Shown: positions 1 through 8,333 of the stretch, piece by piece
Layout: each line of letters begins with the position of its first letter
Position numbering within the stretch: the first letter of the stretch is position 1
DNA from: Legionella sp.
Lineage (GTDB): Bacteria; Pseudomonadota; Gammaproteobacteria; Legionellales; Legionellaceae
Direction of reading: 5' to 3'
Assembly (NCBI GenBank): GCA_013911415.1
Contig: JACETI010000003.1
Location: 284,001 to 348,000 of the forward strand
Length of the DNA: 64,000 nucleotides
Made by a program: the position numbers and the translations under genes
The notes under the pieces: model-generated
The model's database searches: none
Told to the model about the DNA's origin: nothing
The model's input: the letters and a program-made list of their open reading frames with translations, nothing else

Positions 1-189
1 TTTGACTTGTCGGCTAGGCTCATGAATGCCTGCAAACGCCTTATCAAACAATCCTGATTGTATGCCCTGACTCAAGGCTTCTTGTCTAACTTCAGCAACC
101 CACTGACGCCAATTTTGTGGCTCAGCATAGCTTAGGGTAGGCGCAGCAAGCACCCCCAGATATAAAAATGGCACTATGTATTTTTTCAT
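1..189 (-). CDS. Lytic murein transglycosylase (MltB/SltB-type), N-terminal fragment
   Basis: Only the first 63 codons lie in the window; the gene runs off the left edge. The translation starts with a short signal peptide (lysines at 2-3, hydrophobic core, likely cleavage after LSYA at about residue 20), followed by a stretch with the pattern NWRQWVAEVRQEALSQGI and LFDKAFAGIHEPSRQV. This Trp-rich helix followed by 'F..AF.GI.EPSR.V' is the usual mature N-terminus of periplasmic MltB-family soluble or lipid-anchored transglycosylases, which cleave peptidoglycan between MurNAc and GlcNAc. A GAGGG ribosome binding site sits about 9 bases before the ATG. No lipobox Cys is visible, so it is probably soluble. 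The catalytic Glu lies outside the window. The family call is an inference from this short region. Confidence 0.6.
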   Translation of the reverse strand, partial: MKKYIVPFLYLGVLAAPTLSYAEPQNWRQWVAEVRQEALSQGIQSGLFDKAFAGIHEPSRQVK

Positions 190-330
190 AAAGCGTTACC
201 CTCGTCATTGGGCCTTTTCTTAGCTAAGCAGAAATTATGCCTAATCAGCATTTTGGAACGCACGGATGCTTTTAACTTCTGCAATATTTTATCGCCTAAG
301 ATTTTCTGTTAAGCTGCTAGTCTCTTCAAA

Positions 331-336
331 TATAAT
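331..336 (+). promoter_or_regulatory. Candidate -10 element for the glycosidase-like gene
   Basis: A perfect TATAAT lies 15 bases upstream of the TTG at 351. The -35 region 17 bases upstream (GTTAAG) is poor. If used, transcription would start at about 343 and leave a very short leader without a Shine-Dalgarno sequence. Confidence 0.35.
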
Positions 337-350
337 AATCTTTAAAACTA

Positions 351-1118
351 TTGGTGCAAAAAAATATCATTATAACACCTAAGTTTTTAACGTTAGTATT
401 TTTTATACTTTTAAGCATTCATTGCGATGCAACCACGTCCGAAATCTGGCAACCGATTGCAGCAGGTATCGAATATCAAAAACTTGAGAGCAATTCTTTC
501 ATCCCCTGGTCAGGTATTCATGTATTACGTGTGGATTTGAAAAAGAACAATCTTTCATTAAAAACAGCCAAAAGCATTCATCTTCCAAAAGCCTTTGCGA
601 AAGAATACGCTGAGAAATCACATGCTCTAATAGCAATAAACGGCGGTTTTTTCGATGATAACCATCAACCTTTGGGCCTACGTATCGATCATCAACAACA
701 GCTCTCCCCATTAAAGAGGATCAGTTGGTGGGGTGTTTTTTATCTTCGACATAAAAAAGCTTATATCCAAAGCTTATCAAGCTTTCACTTAAAAAAAGAC
801 ATTGATTTGGCCATCCAAAGTGGTCCGCGACTGCTTGTCGATCATCAAATTCCTCGTCATTTAAAACCAGGTCACGCTGAGCGTTCTGCAATAGGAATCA
901 CGGCGGATGGCCGTTTGATTTTGTTGGTAACGGAGCACAGCCTGATAACCACAACAGAATTAGCCGGTATTATGCAACGCCCGCCGCTAAATTGCGTCTA
1001 CGCACTCAATCTAGATGGTGGCCGATCTAGCCAACTCTCTATTCATAGTCCTCACTTTTCCTTAGAAGTACCTGGCATATCACAGGTGAGTGACGCGCTT
1101 GTTATTAACCCCATTTAA
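351..1118 (+). CDS. Secreted phosphodiester glycosidase (NAGPA/DUF2233) domain protein
   Basis: 255 residues. An N-terminal hydrophobic stretch (about 11-26) looks like a signal peptide, so the protein is probably periplasmic or exported. The rest matches the NAGPA/DUF2233 fold: NGGFF at 97-101, QSGPRLL at about 156-162, ERSAIGI at about 177-183 and NLDGGRSSQL at 220-229, in the family's order. In animals this domain removes the covering GlcNAc from mannose-6-phosphate tags; bacterial members act on cell-envelope glycans, with substrate mostly unknown. The start is uncertain: TTG (351) and GTG (354) are adjacent and neither has a clear ribosome binding site. The gene is monocistronic, diverges from the transglycosylase, and converges on the ankyrin cluster with 41 bases between. 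Confidence 0.8.
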   Translation: MVQKNIIITPKFLTLVFFILLSIHCDATTSEIWQPIAAGIEYQKLESNSFIPWSGIHVLRVDLKKNNLSLKTAKSIHLPKAFAKEYAEKSHALIAINGGFFDDNHQPLGLRIDHQQQLSPLKRISWWGVFYLRHKKAYIQSLSSFHLKKDIDLAIQSGPRLLVDHQIPRHLKPGHAERSAIGITADGRLILLVTEHSLITTTELAGIMQRPPLNCVYALNLDGGRSSQLSIHSPHFSLEVPGISQVSDALVINPI

Positions 1119-1159
1119 ATTTTGATTAGCTTTATAAAGGTAATGGCTAAGACATTCAA

Positions 1160-3439
1160 TCAGATCTTTTCTGGAGAAAATGAATACGGCTTCGTATCCA
1201 GATTCTCTAGCTCCGTCTCACTTTGTTGCGCTCCACTAAACAGATGAGCTATGTTACTGAGCTTAACTTCGGCTAAAGATTGAGCCGCTTTATTGTTTAA
1301 AGCATTCTTTAAGTCCATTACGACGTTAGGCATATCCTCACGAGTCATCAGCTCTTCCCGATTTTCGCAAGAAACACAATCGTCAAGATCCTTTCCGTTT
1401 GTAAGGATAAATTGACACAATGCAGAGATAGCTGTGGTATTTTCTTTTTGGATCGCAATATCCAAAGGCGTTAAACCCTTTGCATTTTTAACATGGATAT
1501 CGAATTTGTTTTTTAAGAGCCACGCAAACATTTTTTCTTTTGAAGCGCCAGAGGGGGTTTGACAAGCAGCATGTAGAGCCGTATTACCCTCTATATCTAT
1601 GTGATCAAGTTTCACGTCTCCGGTGTCAAACAGCCGCTTCGCAACTTCAATGTTTCCTTTCATGCAAGCATAGAAAAAAGGGGTTATTCCTCTGGGGCCC
1701 GTTGCGTTGATTTGCAGCTTAGGTCGGAAGCCAAGTAACAAATCAATCATTTCTATCTGTCCATTCATACAAAGTGCTGCCAAAGCAGATTTTTCATTAT
1801 CTTTCAGCAAATTCATATCAAGATCAGCACAGTCGCTTAAAGCTTTCACAATTTTTTCTTCACCGGCAACGCATGCCTCATAAAAAGCCGTAGGCACTTT
1901 TTTAGAGAAATAATTAATATCTAAATCTTTACGCTTCAAAAACGCTAACACTATCTCTAAATCTCCCGATTTACAAAACTCCCAGAAAACCGGTTTCCCT
2001 TCCTCATTAAGTTGATTGATATTAACCCTAGGATCGCTAACAAGTATTTTAATAAGCTCTCGATTTCCATGTCGGCAAGCGATTTCTAAGGCGGATACCC
2101 CGTTACACAGTAAATTAACATCAAGATCAGCATTTTGTAATAACTCCCAGACCACCTTTATTTTTCCATGCTTACAAGCATTATAAAATAATGTCTCTCC
2201 CTCTAAGGTATCGTTAATGCGAAGCTGAGGATGCTTCAGGAGAGCGCGCAAGATCTCGAGTTCATCATTTCTGTAAGCGAACCATATCGCAGAGAAGCCT
2301 GCGGCGCAGACTTTGTTAATGTCAACCTGGGGGTGGTCAAGCAAACGCTGTACGTTTGCTAATCGTCCGCACATGCACGCTATCATTAATGCTGTCAAGC
2401 CATAACCATTTTCTGCTTGATTTACATCAATGTTAGGATAAGATAAAAGCTGTTGAAGCATCAAAGGATCATTGGAGTTGGAAGCGGGGTGTAATAATCC
2501 AACACCCTCATTATTGACTTTGTACGCCTGGTCGCTAGTCAGCGCATAAAATTCCTCGATATCAGAAAATGCATCTTCCAAATGCAGCGTCTTTAAATCT
2601 TGAGTGGCAAATATCCTGGTAGTTAACATCAGATTTTCTGAATACGTTCTCCACGAGGTGAACAGTCGTTCGACTAACTCAGCTCTATCCAATATATGGT
2701 AGAAAGAAGCACTAGAAGTTCCGCTTAAATCATTAATATCTGTAAATGACCAATGATGTTTTTTCTTATCATAGGTTAGCAGCACGATATGTGCAAAATT
2801 GCTCAATAAAACCGGGCATGGTAGTGGAAGGTTTTTTAGTACATCCTCTAGGAGCAATATATAACTGTATAGGGATTGTATATCAAAAAAATAACTTTTT
2901 TCGAAGAGTTGATGCAGTTGATTAGATTCTAAGTCTATTGGCTTCAAGAGATTAAATATCGATAAAAAATCCTTTTGATAGATTTTAAGACCATTAAATA
3001 AATCAGCATGCTCTCTAGGTTGTTGATATAACCTGATACCATCAAATAATGCGGGTATCTGAAGTAATGCTTCATCCTTTGGGCTCAGGTTTTCTTTGAC
3101 TGCCACTTTTGCCTTGGCTCGATCAATGTCCTGCGTGAGGCGAGTGAATGCGGAGTTAAGTTCACCTGGATCGTCCGTTGTTGGCTTATAGGACTCAATG
3201 AATTCAAGTCGAGCAAAAAAATTCTTTTCATCCTGTGCAAGTACTGCCTGGAGAAGCATCAAGATGAAACCATTGCATATGCCGTCTTCCATGTTTTTAT
3301 ACTTCAGCAAATTAGATAAGAGCAGTAAATCTGAATGCCTTAACCTCTCACGGTTTTGAACATTTTCTTTCGTTGCTTTTGTCTCAAACTCAGAAGGCTC
3401 GCTGGGTACAGGTTTCTTAATCTCGGGAGTCGATTTCAT
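1160..3439 (-). CDS. Ankyrin-repeat protein with C58-like (YopT-type) cysteine protease domain, paralog 1
   Basis: 759 residues, no signal peptide. After a charged leader, residues about 35-240 form a domain shared with the three genes upstream. It contains Cys55 in GICNGF, an FDG motif near 132-134, His217 in a hydrophobic strand, and Asp234 in TDIND. The order Cys, His, Asp with His-Asp spacing of 17 resembles YopT/AvrPphB (C58) papain-like proteases. Residues about 325-690 are ankyrin repeats of about 34 residues with 'DINQ/DVNQ' ends and 'ACxxGxLEIVxxLL' helices; a variable acidic tail follows. This architecture suggests a secreted effector acting on a host protein; Legionella AnkH is a precedent for combining ankyrin repeats with a cysteine protease-like fold. 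Protease activity is inferred only. A PmrA-like box lies upstream. Confidence 0.75.
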   Translation of the reverse strand: MKSTPEIKKPVPSEPSEFETKATKENVQNRERLRHSDLLLLSNLLKYKNMEDGICNGFILMLLQAVLAQDEKNFFARLEFIESYKPTTDDPGELNSAFTRLTQDIDRAKAKVAVKENLSPKDEALLQIPALFDGIRLYQQPREHADLFNGLKIYQKDFLSIFNLLKPIDLESNQLHQLFEKSYFFDIQSLYSYILLLEDVLKNLPLPCPVLLSNFAHIVLLTYDKKKHHWSFTDINDLSGTSSASFYHILDRAELVERLFTSWRTYSENLMLTTRIFATQDLKTLHLEDAFSDIEEFYALTSDQAYKVNNEGVGLLHPASNSNDPLMLQQLLSYPNIDVNQAENGYGLTALMIACMCGRLANVQRLLDHPQVDINKVCAAGFSAIWFAYRNDELEILRALLKHPQLRINDTLEGETLFYNACKHGKIKVVWELLQNADLDVNLLCNGVSALEIACRHGNRELIKILVSDPRVNINQLNEEGKPVFWEFCKSGDLEIVLAFLKRKDLDINYFSKKVPTAFYEACVAGEEKIVKALSDCADLDMNLLKDNEKSALAALCMNGQIEMIDLLLGFRPKLQINATGPRGITPFFYACMKGNIEVAKRLFDTGDVKLDHIDIEGNTALHAACQTPSGASKEKMFAWLLKNKFDIHVKNAKGLTPLDIAIQKENTTAISALCQFILTNGKDLDDCVSCENREELMTREDMPNVVMDLKNALNNKAAQSLAEVKLSNIAHLFSGAQQSETELENLDTKPYSFSPEKI

Positions 3440-3472
3440 TGTAATAATTATAAACTAGAAGTTTTTATATAA

Positions 3473-3505
3473 ACTATACGCTCTTATTATTAACAGATAA
3501 TTAAT
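3473..3505 (-). promoter_or_regulatory. PmrA-like box and -10 element of ankyrin paralog 1
   Basis: Read on the minus strand, ATTAATTAT-CT-GTTAATAAT (3505-3486) gives two TTAAT cores 11 bases apart. This matches the known PmrA box of Legionella/Coxiella effector genes (two cTTAATatT copies with a two-base spacer). Seven bases later comes TATAGT (3478-3473), a good -10, 33 bases before the ATG. Paralogs 2 and 4 have the same spacing. Confidence 0.6.
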
Positions 3506-3522
3506 ACCGCAAATCGACTCAT

Positions 3523-5826
3523 TTAATTTGGCTGAGAAAAAATTCCAGTTAGTGCTCCCTCTTCAATATCCAGAACAGAAGTGCTCGTATCAAAAAAACG
3601 CAGACCTATCACTGTCTGTTCTAGATCACGAAGACCATAGTGACGCGCTTTATGCTTGAGTTTAATGACTCGTTCTAGGTCGTGCGGATGGTCAGCACCC
3701 AACCTAACAACTGTCTGCTCAGACAGATACAGGGTTGGATCGAGCTTATTACGTGCAATGTATTTAAAAATCGCTTTTTTAGCAGCTACATTCCCCCCAT
3801 TGAGTGCTAGATCAAATGCAGTTAACCCCTGCTTATTTTTAAGTGCTAAATTGACGTTTCTTTTCAAAAGCAAACTAAAGAAATCATTTTTCTTGGGTTT
3901 TCTGAACTCACAACAAGCGATATGCAAGCCTGAATTCCCCCTTTCATCGACATCATTGACGTTAATCTTGTCGTTAACCAACAACTGTTTTGCAATGTCG
4001 GTATGACCTTTTCTACAAGCGAATAAGAAAGGATTAAGAGCGTCTGGCGAAGCGGCATTAACCTGGATTTTTTCGTTTGCAAGCAAAACATCGACTACTT
4101 CCTTGCGGCCCCAGAAAATAGCAATTCCTAAAGCGGATTTTTTATCTTTGCTTAATTGGTTGATATTTAACTCAGGACGAGCAATAAGAATCATTTTTAC
4201 AACGTCTGCATTTCCTCTTTCACAGGCTTCATACAACGCACCATAGATAAGTTCCATACTTAAATCGCTGCGTGCCAAAAATAGTTTTACAATCTCTATA
4301 TCGCTCCAAGCACAAACCTCATTAAAAAGCGATCCTTGGTCCTTGGAGAGCACATTAACATTCACGCGCTTATCCTCTAGCAGCAGTTTAGCAATTGAAT
4401 ATCGTCTACAAGCAGCAATGAGAGGAAAATACCTATTATGACCAAGATTAACATCAATATCGAATCGCTTAAGTAATTCTTCAACAACTTCTACTTTGTC
4501 ATGCGCACACGCGTAACTCAAAATAGTTTGAGCACGTGGAAGAATGCTATCTTTAACGGTGAACATGTCATTGATTCTCAGATCTGGACGAGCAGAAAGT
4601 ACTCTCACAATTTCAAACGCATCTTTTTCAACGGCATGCAATAAAGCTGACTTTCCGCCATTATCTTGTTGATTAATATCAATCGCAGAAGTTTCAAGCA
4701 AACGATTGACAATATCTAATCGGCTTGTTCGACAAGCGATTATTAAAGGAGTGTTACCCGTAGAATCCCTCTGATTGACATCACAGGTTGATATACTGAG
4801 AATCTCATTCAGCATACGTAGATCGCTTAAGTAGTAGACTGTATGAATTAACCCCATACCTTGCAATGTAACCTTTTGTATTTGTTCAGCGCTGATAGAA
4901 TAGCAATCTTCAATGGCAGAAAATGCCGATTCGCATTCAAGCGTTTTTATATCATCATTGGTTACAACTTTTGTTTGTAAATAAATGTCAGGTGAGCCAT
5001 CGTCTCCTAAAGAGTTAAAAAGCGACTCCACAAGCTCAGCTTTAGACAAGCTATAAGAGAAAGAGGAATGCCTTGAGAAAGGTGGCAAATGATTAATATC
5101 CGTCAAGGACCAAGCGCGATTTTGCTGATCATAAGCTAACAATACAATATGGTTTACGTTACTCACTAATACAGGGCTTTTAACCCCTAGTTTTTCTAAA
5201 GCATTTTCTAACAGTAGTAGGTAATTAAAAAGTGTATCCTTATTAAAAAAATAGTTTTTTTCGTAGAGACAGTAAAGTTTTGTCTTTTCTAAGCTCAAAG
5301 GTTTAACTAATTCATAAACTAATGCGCTATCGCCTTGCGAAAGTTTTTTGCCATCAAATAAATAGGGATAATGACCCGGGTGTTGATATATTCTAATTCC
5401 ATCGTATAAAGCAGCCATCTCTATCAATTTTTTTTCTTTTGAACTCAATTTTACATGAGCACTCGCTTTTTCTTGGGCCTTGTAAATATCGATAGCGAGC
5501 TGGTAAAACCCAACCTTTAGTGACGTAAGTTCTGAAGAAAAAGGTTTGTATGAGGCGATTAATTTTAACCGCTCAAAAAAATCATTTTCACGACCTGCTA
5601 GCATAGCCTGCAGTAACATATAAGAAAATCCACTGCATATACCATCACGTGGATTTAATGAATATAGAGCCCCAAATTTTCCAAAATTTTGAAATTCATT
5701 CAGAAAAACCATCAAATCTGTATGTTCTAATTTTTTAGGGGTATCGTTTTCAACCCCCTCATTGTCTCCCAAATCAGATGGTGTATTTTCCTCTGGGAAT
5801 GATTGCTTTTCAGGAGGCGTTTTCAT
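3523..5826 (-). CDS. Ankyrin-repeat protein with C58-like cysteine protease domain, paralog 2
   Basis: 767 residues with the same architecture as its neighbours. Cys64 lies in GICSGF, FDG-like YDG near 141-143, His226 in NHIVLL and Asp243 in LTDIN. Cys-His spacing (162) and His-Asp spacing (17) equal those of paralog 1. Ankyrin repeats occupy about 330-700; a tail without ankyrin pattern (about 710-767) may hold a secretion signal. The repeats have diverged strongly from the other three copies while the protease triad has not, which fits selection on the N-terminal domain. 83 bases separate its end from the start of paralog 1, and both genes have their own promoter-like box, so they need not form an operon. 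Confidence 0.75.
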   Translation of the reverse strand: MKTPPEKQSFPEENTPSDLGDNEGVENDTPKKLEHTDLMVFLNEFQNFGKFGALYSLNPRDGICSGFSYMLLQAMLAGRENDFFERLKLIASYKPFSSELTSLKVGFYQLAIDIYKAQEKASAHVKLSSKEKKLIEMAALYDGIRIYQHPGHYPYLFDGKKLSQGDSALVYELVKPLSLEKTKLYCLYEKNYFFNKDTLFNYLLLLENALEKLGVKSPVLVSNVNHIVLLAYDQQNRAWSLTDINHLPPFSRHSSFSYSLSKAELVESLFNSLGDDGSPDIYLQTKVVTNDDIKTLECESAFSAIEDCYSISAEQIQKVTLQGMGLIHTVYYLSDLRMLNEILSISTCDVNQRDSTGNTPLIIACRTSRLDIVNRLLETSAIDINQQDNGGKSALLHAVEKDAFEIVRVLSARPDLRINDMFTVKDSILPRAQTILSYACAHDKVEVVEELLKRFDIDVNLGHNRYFPLIAACRRYSIAKLLLEDKRVNVNVLSKDQGSLFNEVCAWSDIEIVKLFLARSDLSMELIYGALYEACERGNADVVKMILIARPELNINQLSKDKKSALGIAIFWGRKEVVDVLLANEKIQVNAASPDALNPFLFACRKGHTDIAKQLLVNDKINVNDVDERGNSGLHIACCEFRKPKKNDFFSLLLKRNVNLALKNKQGLTAFDLALNGGNVAAKKAIFKYIARNKLDPTLYLSEQTVVRLGADHPHDLERVIKLKHKARHYGLRDLEQTVIGLRFFDTSTSVLDIEEGALTGIFSQPN

Positions 5827-5853
5827 GATGGAATCTTAAAAGTGTTTTTTACT

Positions 5854-5886
5854 ACTCTACCTACTTAATATTAAGGAACCATTATC
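5854..5886 (-). promoter_or_regulatory. PmrA-like half-site and -10 element of ankyrin paralog 2
   Basis: On the minus strand a perfect proximal half-site CTTAATATT (5875-5867) is followed after exactly seven bases by TAGAGT (5859-5854), 27 bases before the ATG. The distal half-site (GATAATGGT, 5886-5878) keeps only the TAAT core. The arrangement matches paralogs 1 and 4. Confidence 0.5.
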
Positions 5887-6018
5887 CATTGAAATCTGCC
5901 AAAAAAATTACTGAAAATTTTATATAAAATATTTAAATTATTCGTTAAAAATTATTAACTAATTTTATTAATATAAGTTATTTATTAATAAAACTAACGT
6001 TATAATACATTTTATAAT

Positions 6019-8226
6019 TTATGATTTCGGTGAAATTTTTGAAAAATTTTCCACTTCATTTTGTGACAAAATATTTTTTGCTTCACTAAAAAAATTCGGT
6101 GATTTTTCCACAACATTAGGAGTTTTTATTAAAGTCTCATCGTCTTTTAGAGGCATGAGTATTTCTTTTATTGCTGATTTTCCTGTTATTACTTTCTCCC
6201 AAGATTCCAAAGACATCAGTAGGATAGGGTTAAGTTTCTTACTCACTATAAATTGACTCAATATTAAAATCGCCGACTCATTTTTTGCAATAACTGCCTC
6301 ATCAAATGCAGTTCGCCCCCTCGCGTTTTTACAAAAAGGATTTGACTGATTCTTTAAAAGCCATTCAAAAAGAGGTGCGTCTTGTGGTTTTTTTAACTTG
6401 TCGCAAATCATATGTAGCGGAGTGTTTCCAGCAGAATCGACTTGGTTAAGGTTTACGTTCCCAGTAGCGTATAATCGCTTCGCGATTCCCACTTCCCCTG
6501 ATTGACACGCAATATGAAAGGCAGTTAAACCTTTATCAAGTTTCTGATTAATCTGAAGGTCGGGATGCTTAAGCAACGCTTCGACCACGTCTAAATTACC
6601 CCTATATACAGCAATCGCTAACGGTGTAAATCCTTCTTTTCCGCATTGACTAACATCAATGGCATGCTTGATTAATTCGTCAACAATCTCCACATGTCCT
6701 GCATCGCAAGCTTTATAAATAGGAGTATAACCACCTTTAGATGCGTTATTCATCACAAGATCTTTACGTTTTAACAAAGCTCTCAATGATGCTAATTTTC
6801 CCCATCCACAGATCTGCCAGAGGATTGATTCACCCGCATCATTCGTTTGATTAATATTTACACGCGGATCATCGAGCAATGCATCAATGATTTTTAAATG
6901 CTCTCTGTCACAAGCAGCTGCAAGAGGAGAAAGCTGTCCTTCTTTTAAAAGATTTGGATTTATATCATGACAAAGAAGTAATTCATTAACGATGTCTAAC
7001 TGACCGGTTGAACAGGCGTAAAAAAACGCGGTATCGCCTGGATCAAGAGCTCCATTAATATGTGTACGAGGATCTGCTAATAATTGTTTTACTAGACCGC
7101 CATGACGGTATATACAAGCTAATTTTAAAGGTGAGCTTTTATTCGTTCCTTTATTCATATCAATGTCAGGGTGTTCGATCAAAGTTTCCAACATCTCTCG
7201 TTGGCCTTTGATGCACACCATACCTAAAGGTGTAAGACCATCAGATAGCCTTGCTTTGTTAATATCTATGCCAGGATAACGAAGAATCTGGTGAAAAAGT
7301 GATAGGTCCCCTCCCTGACAAACCAGATGTAGTAGACTTAATTTATTCTCATCTTCCATCAAAATCTGTTCAGTCGTAATAGGATAATTTAAATCCACCG
7401 TCTCTAAAGCCACCTTAATTTCATCGATCTCTGGATGTTGTGTTGATACAACGGTCGCATACAAAGGCAATATTTTCGCAGAAGGAGTAGCTAACGAAAC
7501 AAATAGGCTATCAACGAGTTGTGAACAGTCTAAGGTACGAAAATATGATGGATCCGTGAGATAGCGTCCAAAATCATTGGTATCAACGTAGAACCAATTT
7601 CCCTGCTCTGGATTATATGCTGCCAATAAAATGTGTTGATCATTTTTCATAAGCACAGGATATCGACTCTGGCCTTTCTTAAACACCGTCTCTAAATTTA
7701 TCAAAAAATCCTTTAGCTTCTTTTTAGTATAGAGATAGGGTTTATTCAATAAAATGTGTAGCTTAGTTGTTTCTAATTTGTTTGGCTTTAAAAGGTCATA
7801 GAGCATTGTTACATCGGTTTGATTGACATTTTCTTGGAATAAATCAATATGACTATCGGGATTTTGATAAAGGGAAATGCCATCAAAAAGGATTGGAAGT
7901 TCCGTCAGTAATTTTTCGTTTGCAGTTAGCTCTTCTTTTGATATCAGCTTATTGCGTGCAGCTACGATATCCTTTGCAAGCTTTATACCTGATGCGAGCA
8001 ACTCAAAATAACTACCAAAACCTGGGTTATACGCCTCCAATAATTTAAGCCTCTCAAAAAAATGATCTTCTTCTTTAAGTAATAAAGCTTGAAGCAGCAT
8101 CATTGAGAAACCTTGACACATTCCAGGGATCATATTCGGATATTGCAAAAAATCTAAAAAAAACGACACTATCTCATGCCATAATTTTTTGCTTGATAGT
8201 TCTTTTTTCTTTAGCGTTTCTTTCAT
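6019..8226 (-). CDS. Ankyrin-repeat protein with C58-like cysteine protease domain, paralog 3
   Basis: 735 residues, the shortest leader of the four. Cys37 in GMCQGF, FDG at about 114-116, His198 in QHILLAAY and Asp215 in YVDTNDF keep the conserved triad (Cys-His 161, His-Asp 17). It resembles paralog 4 most closely in the His/Asp region (VDTNDF versus TDIN in paralogs 1 and 2), so 3 and 4 probably arose by a later duplication. Ankyrin repeats cover about 295-660. The gene ends in an Asn/Ser/Lys-rich tail. Unlike the other three I see no PmrA-like box: a TATGAT lies at 8264-8259 but the matching upstream half-site is absent. Confidence 0.75.
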   Translation of the reverse strand: MKETLKKKELSSKKLWHEIVSFFLDFLQYPNMIPGMCQGFSMMLLQALLLKEEDHFFERLKLLEAYNPGFGSYFELLASGIKLAKDIVAARNKLISKEELTANEKLLTELPILFDGISLYQNPDSHIDLFQENVNQTDVTMLYDLLKPNKLETTKLHILLNKPYLYTKKKLKDFLINLETVFKKGQSRYPVLMKNDQHILLAAYNPEQGNWFYVDTNDFGRYLTDPSYFRTLDCSQLVDSLFVSLATPSAKILPLYATVVSTQHPEIDEIKVALETVDLNYPITTEQILMEDENKLSLLHLVCQGGDLSLFHQILRYPGIDINKARLSDGLTPLGMVCIKGQREMLETLIEHPDIDMNKGTNKSSPLKLACIYRHGGLVKQLLADPRTHINGALDPGDTAFFYACSTGQLDIVNELLLCHDINPNLLKEGQLSPLAAACDREHLKIIDALLDDPRVNINQTNDAGESILWQICGWGKLASLRALLKRKDLVMNNASKGGYTPIYKACDAGHVEIVDELIKHAIDVSQCGKEGFTPLAIAVYRGNLDVVEALLKHPDLQINQKLDKGLTAFHIACQSGEVGIAKRLYATGNVNLNQVDSAGNTPLHMICDKLKKPQDAPLFEWLLKNQSNPFCKNARGRTAFDEAVIAKNESAILILSQFIVSKKLNPILLMSLESWEKVITGKSAIKEILMPLKDDETLIKTPNVVEKSPNFFSEAKNILSQNEVENFSKISPKS

Positions 8227-8333
8227 GAAAATTACCTCTTAAATACCCTTTAAAAATCATCATACTTAATTATTCACATGGAGATTTGAAATGTTTGTCC
8301 CTCACTAATACATCGTTAAGTTACTAGAAATTA

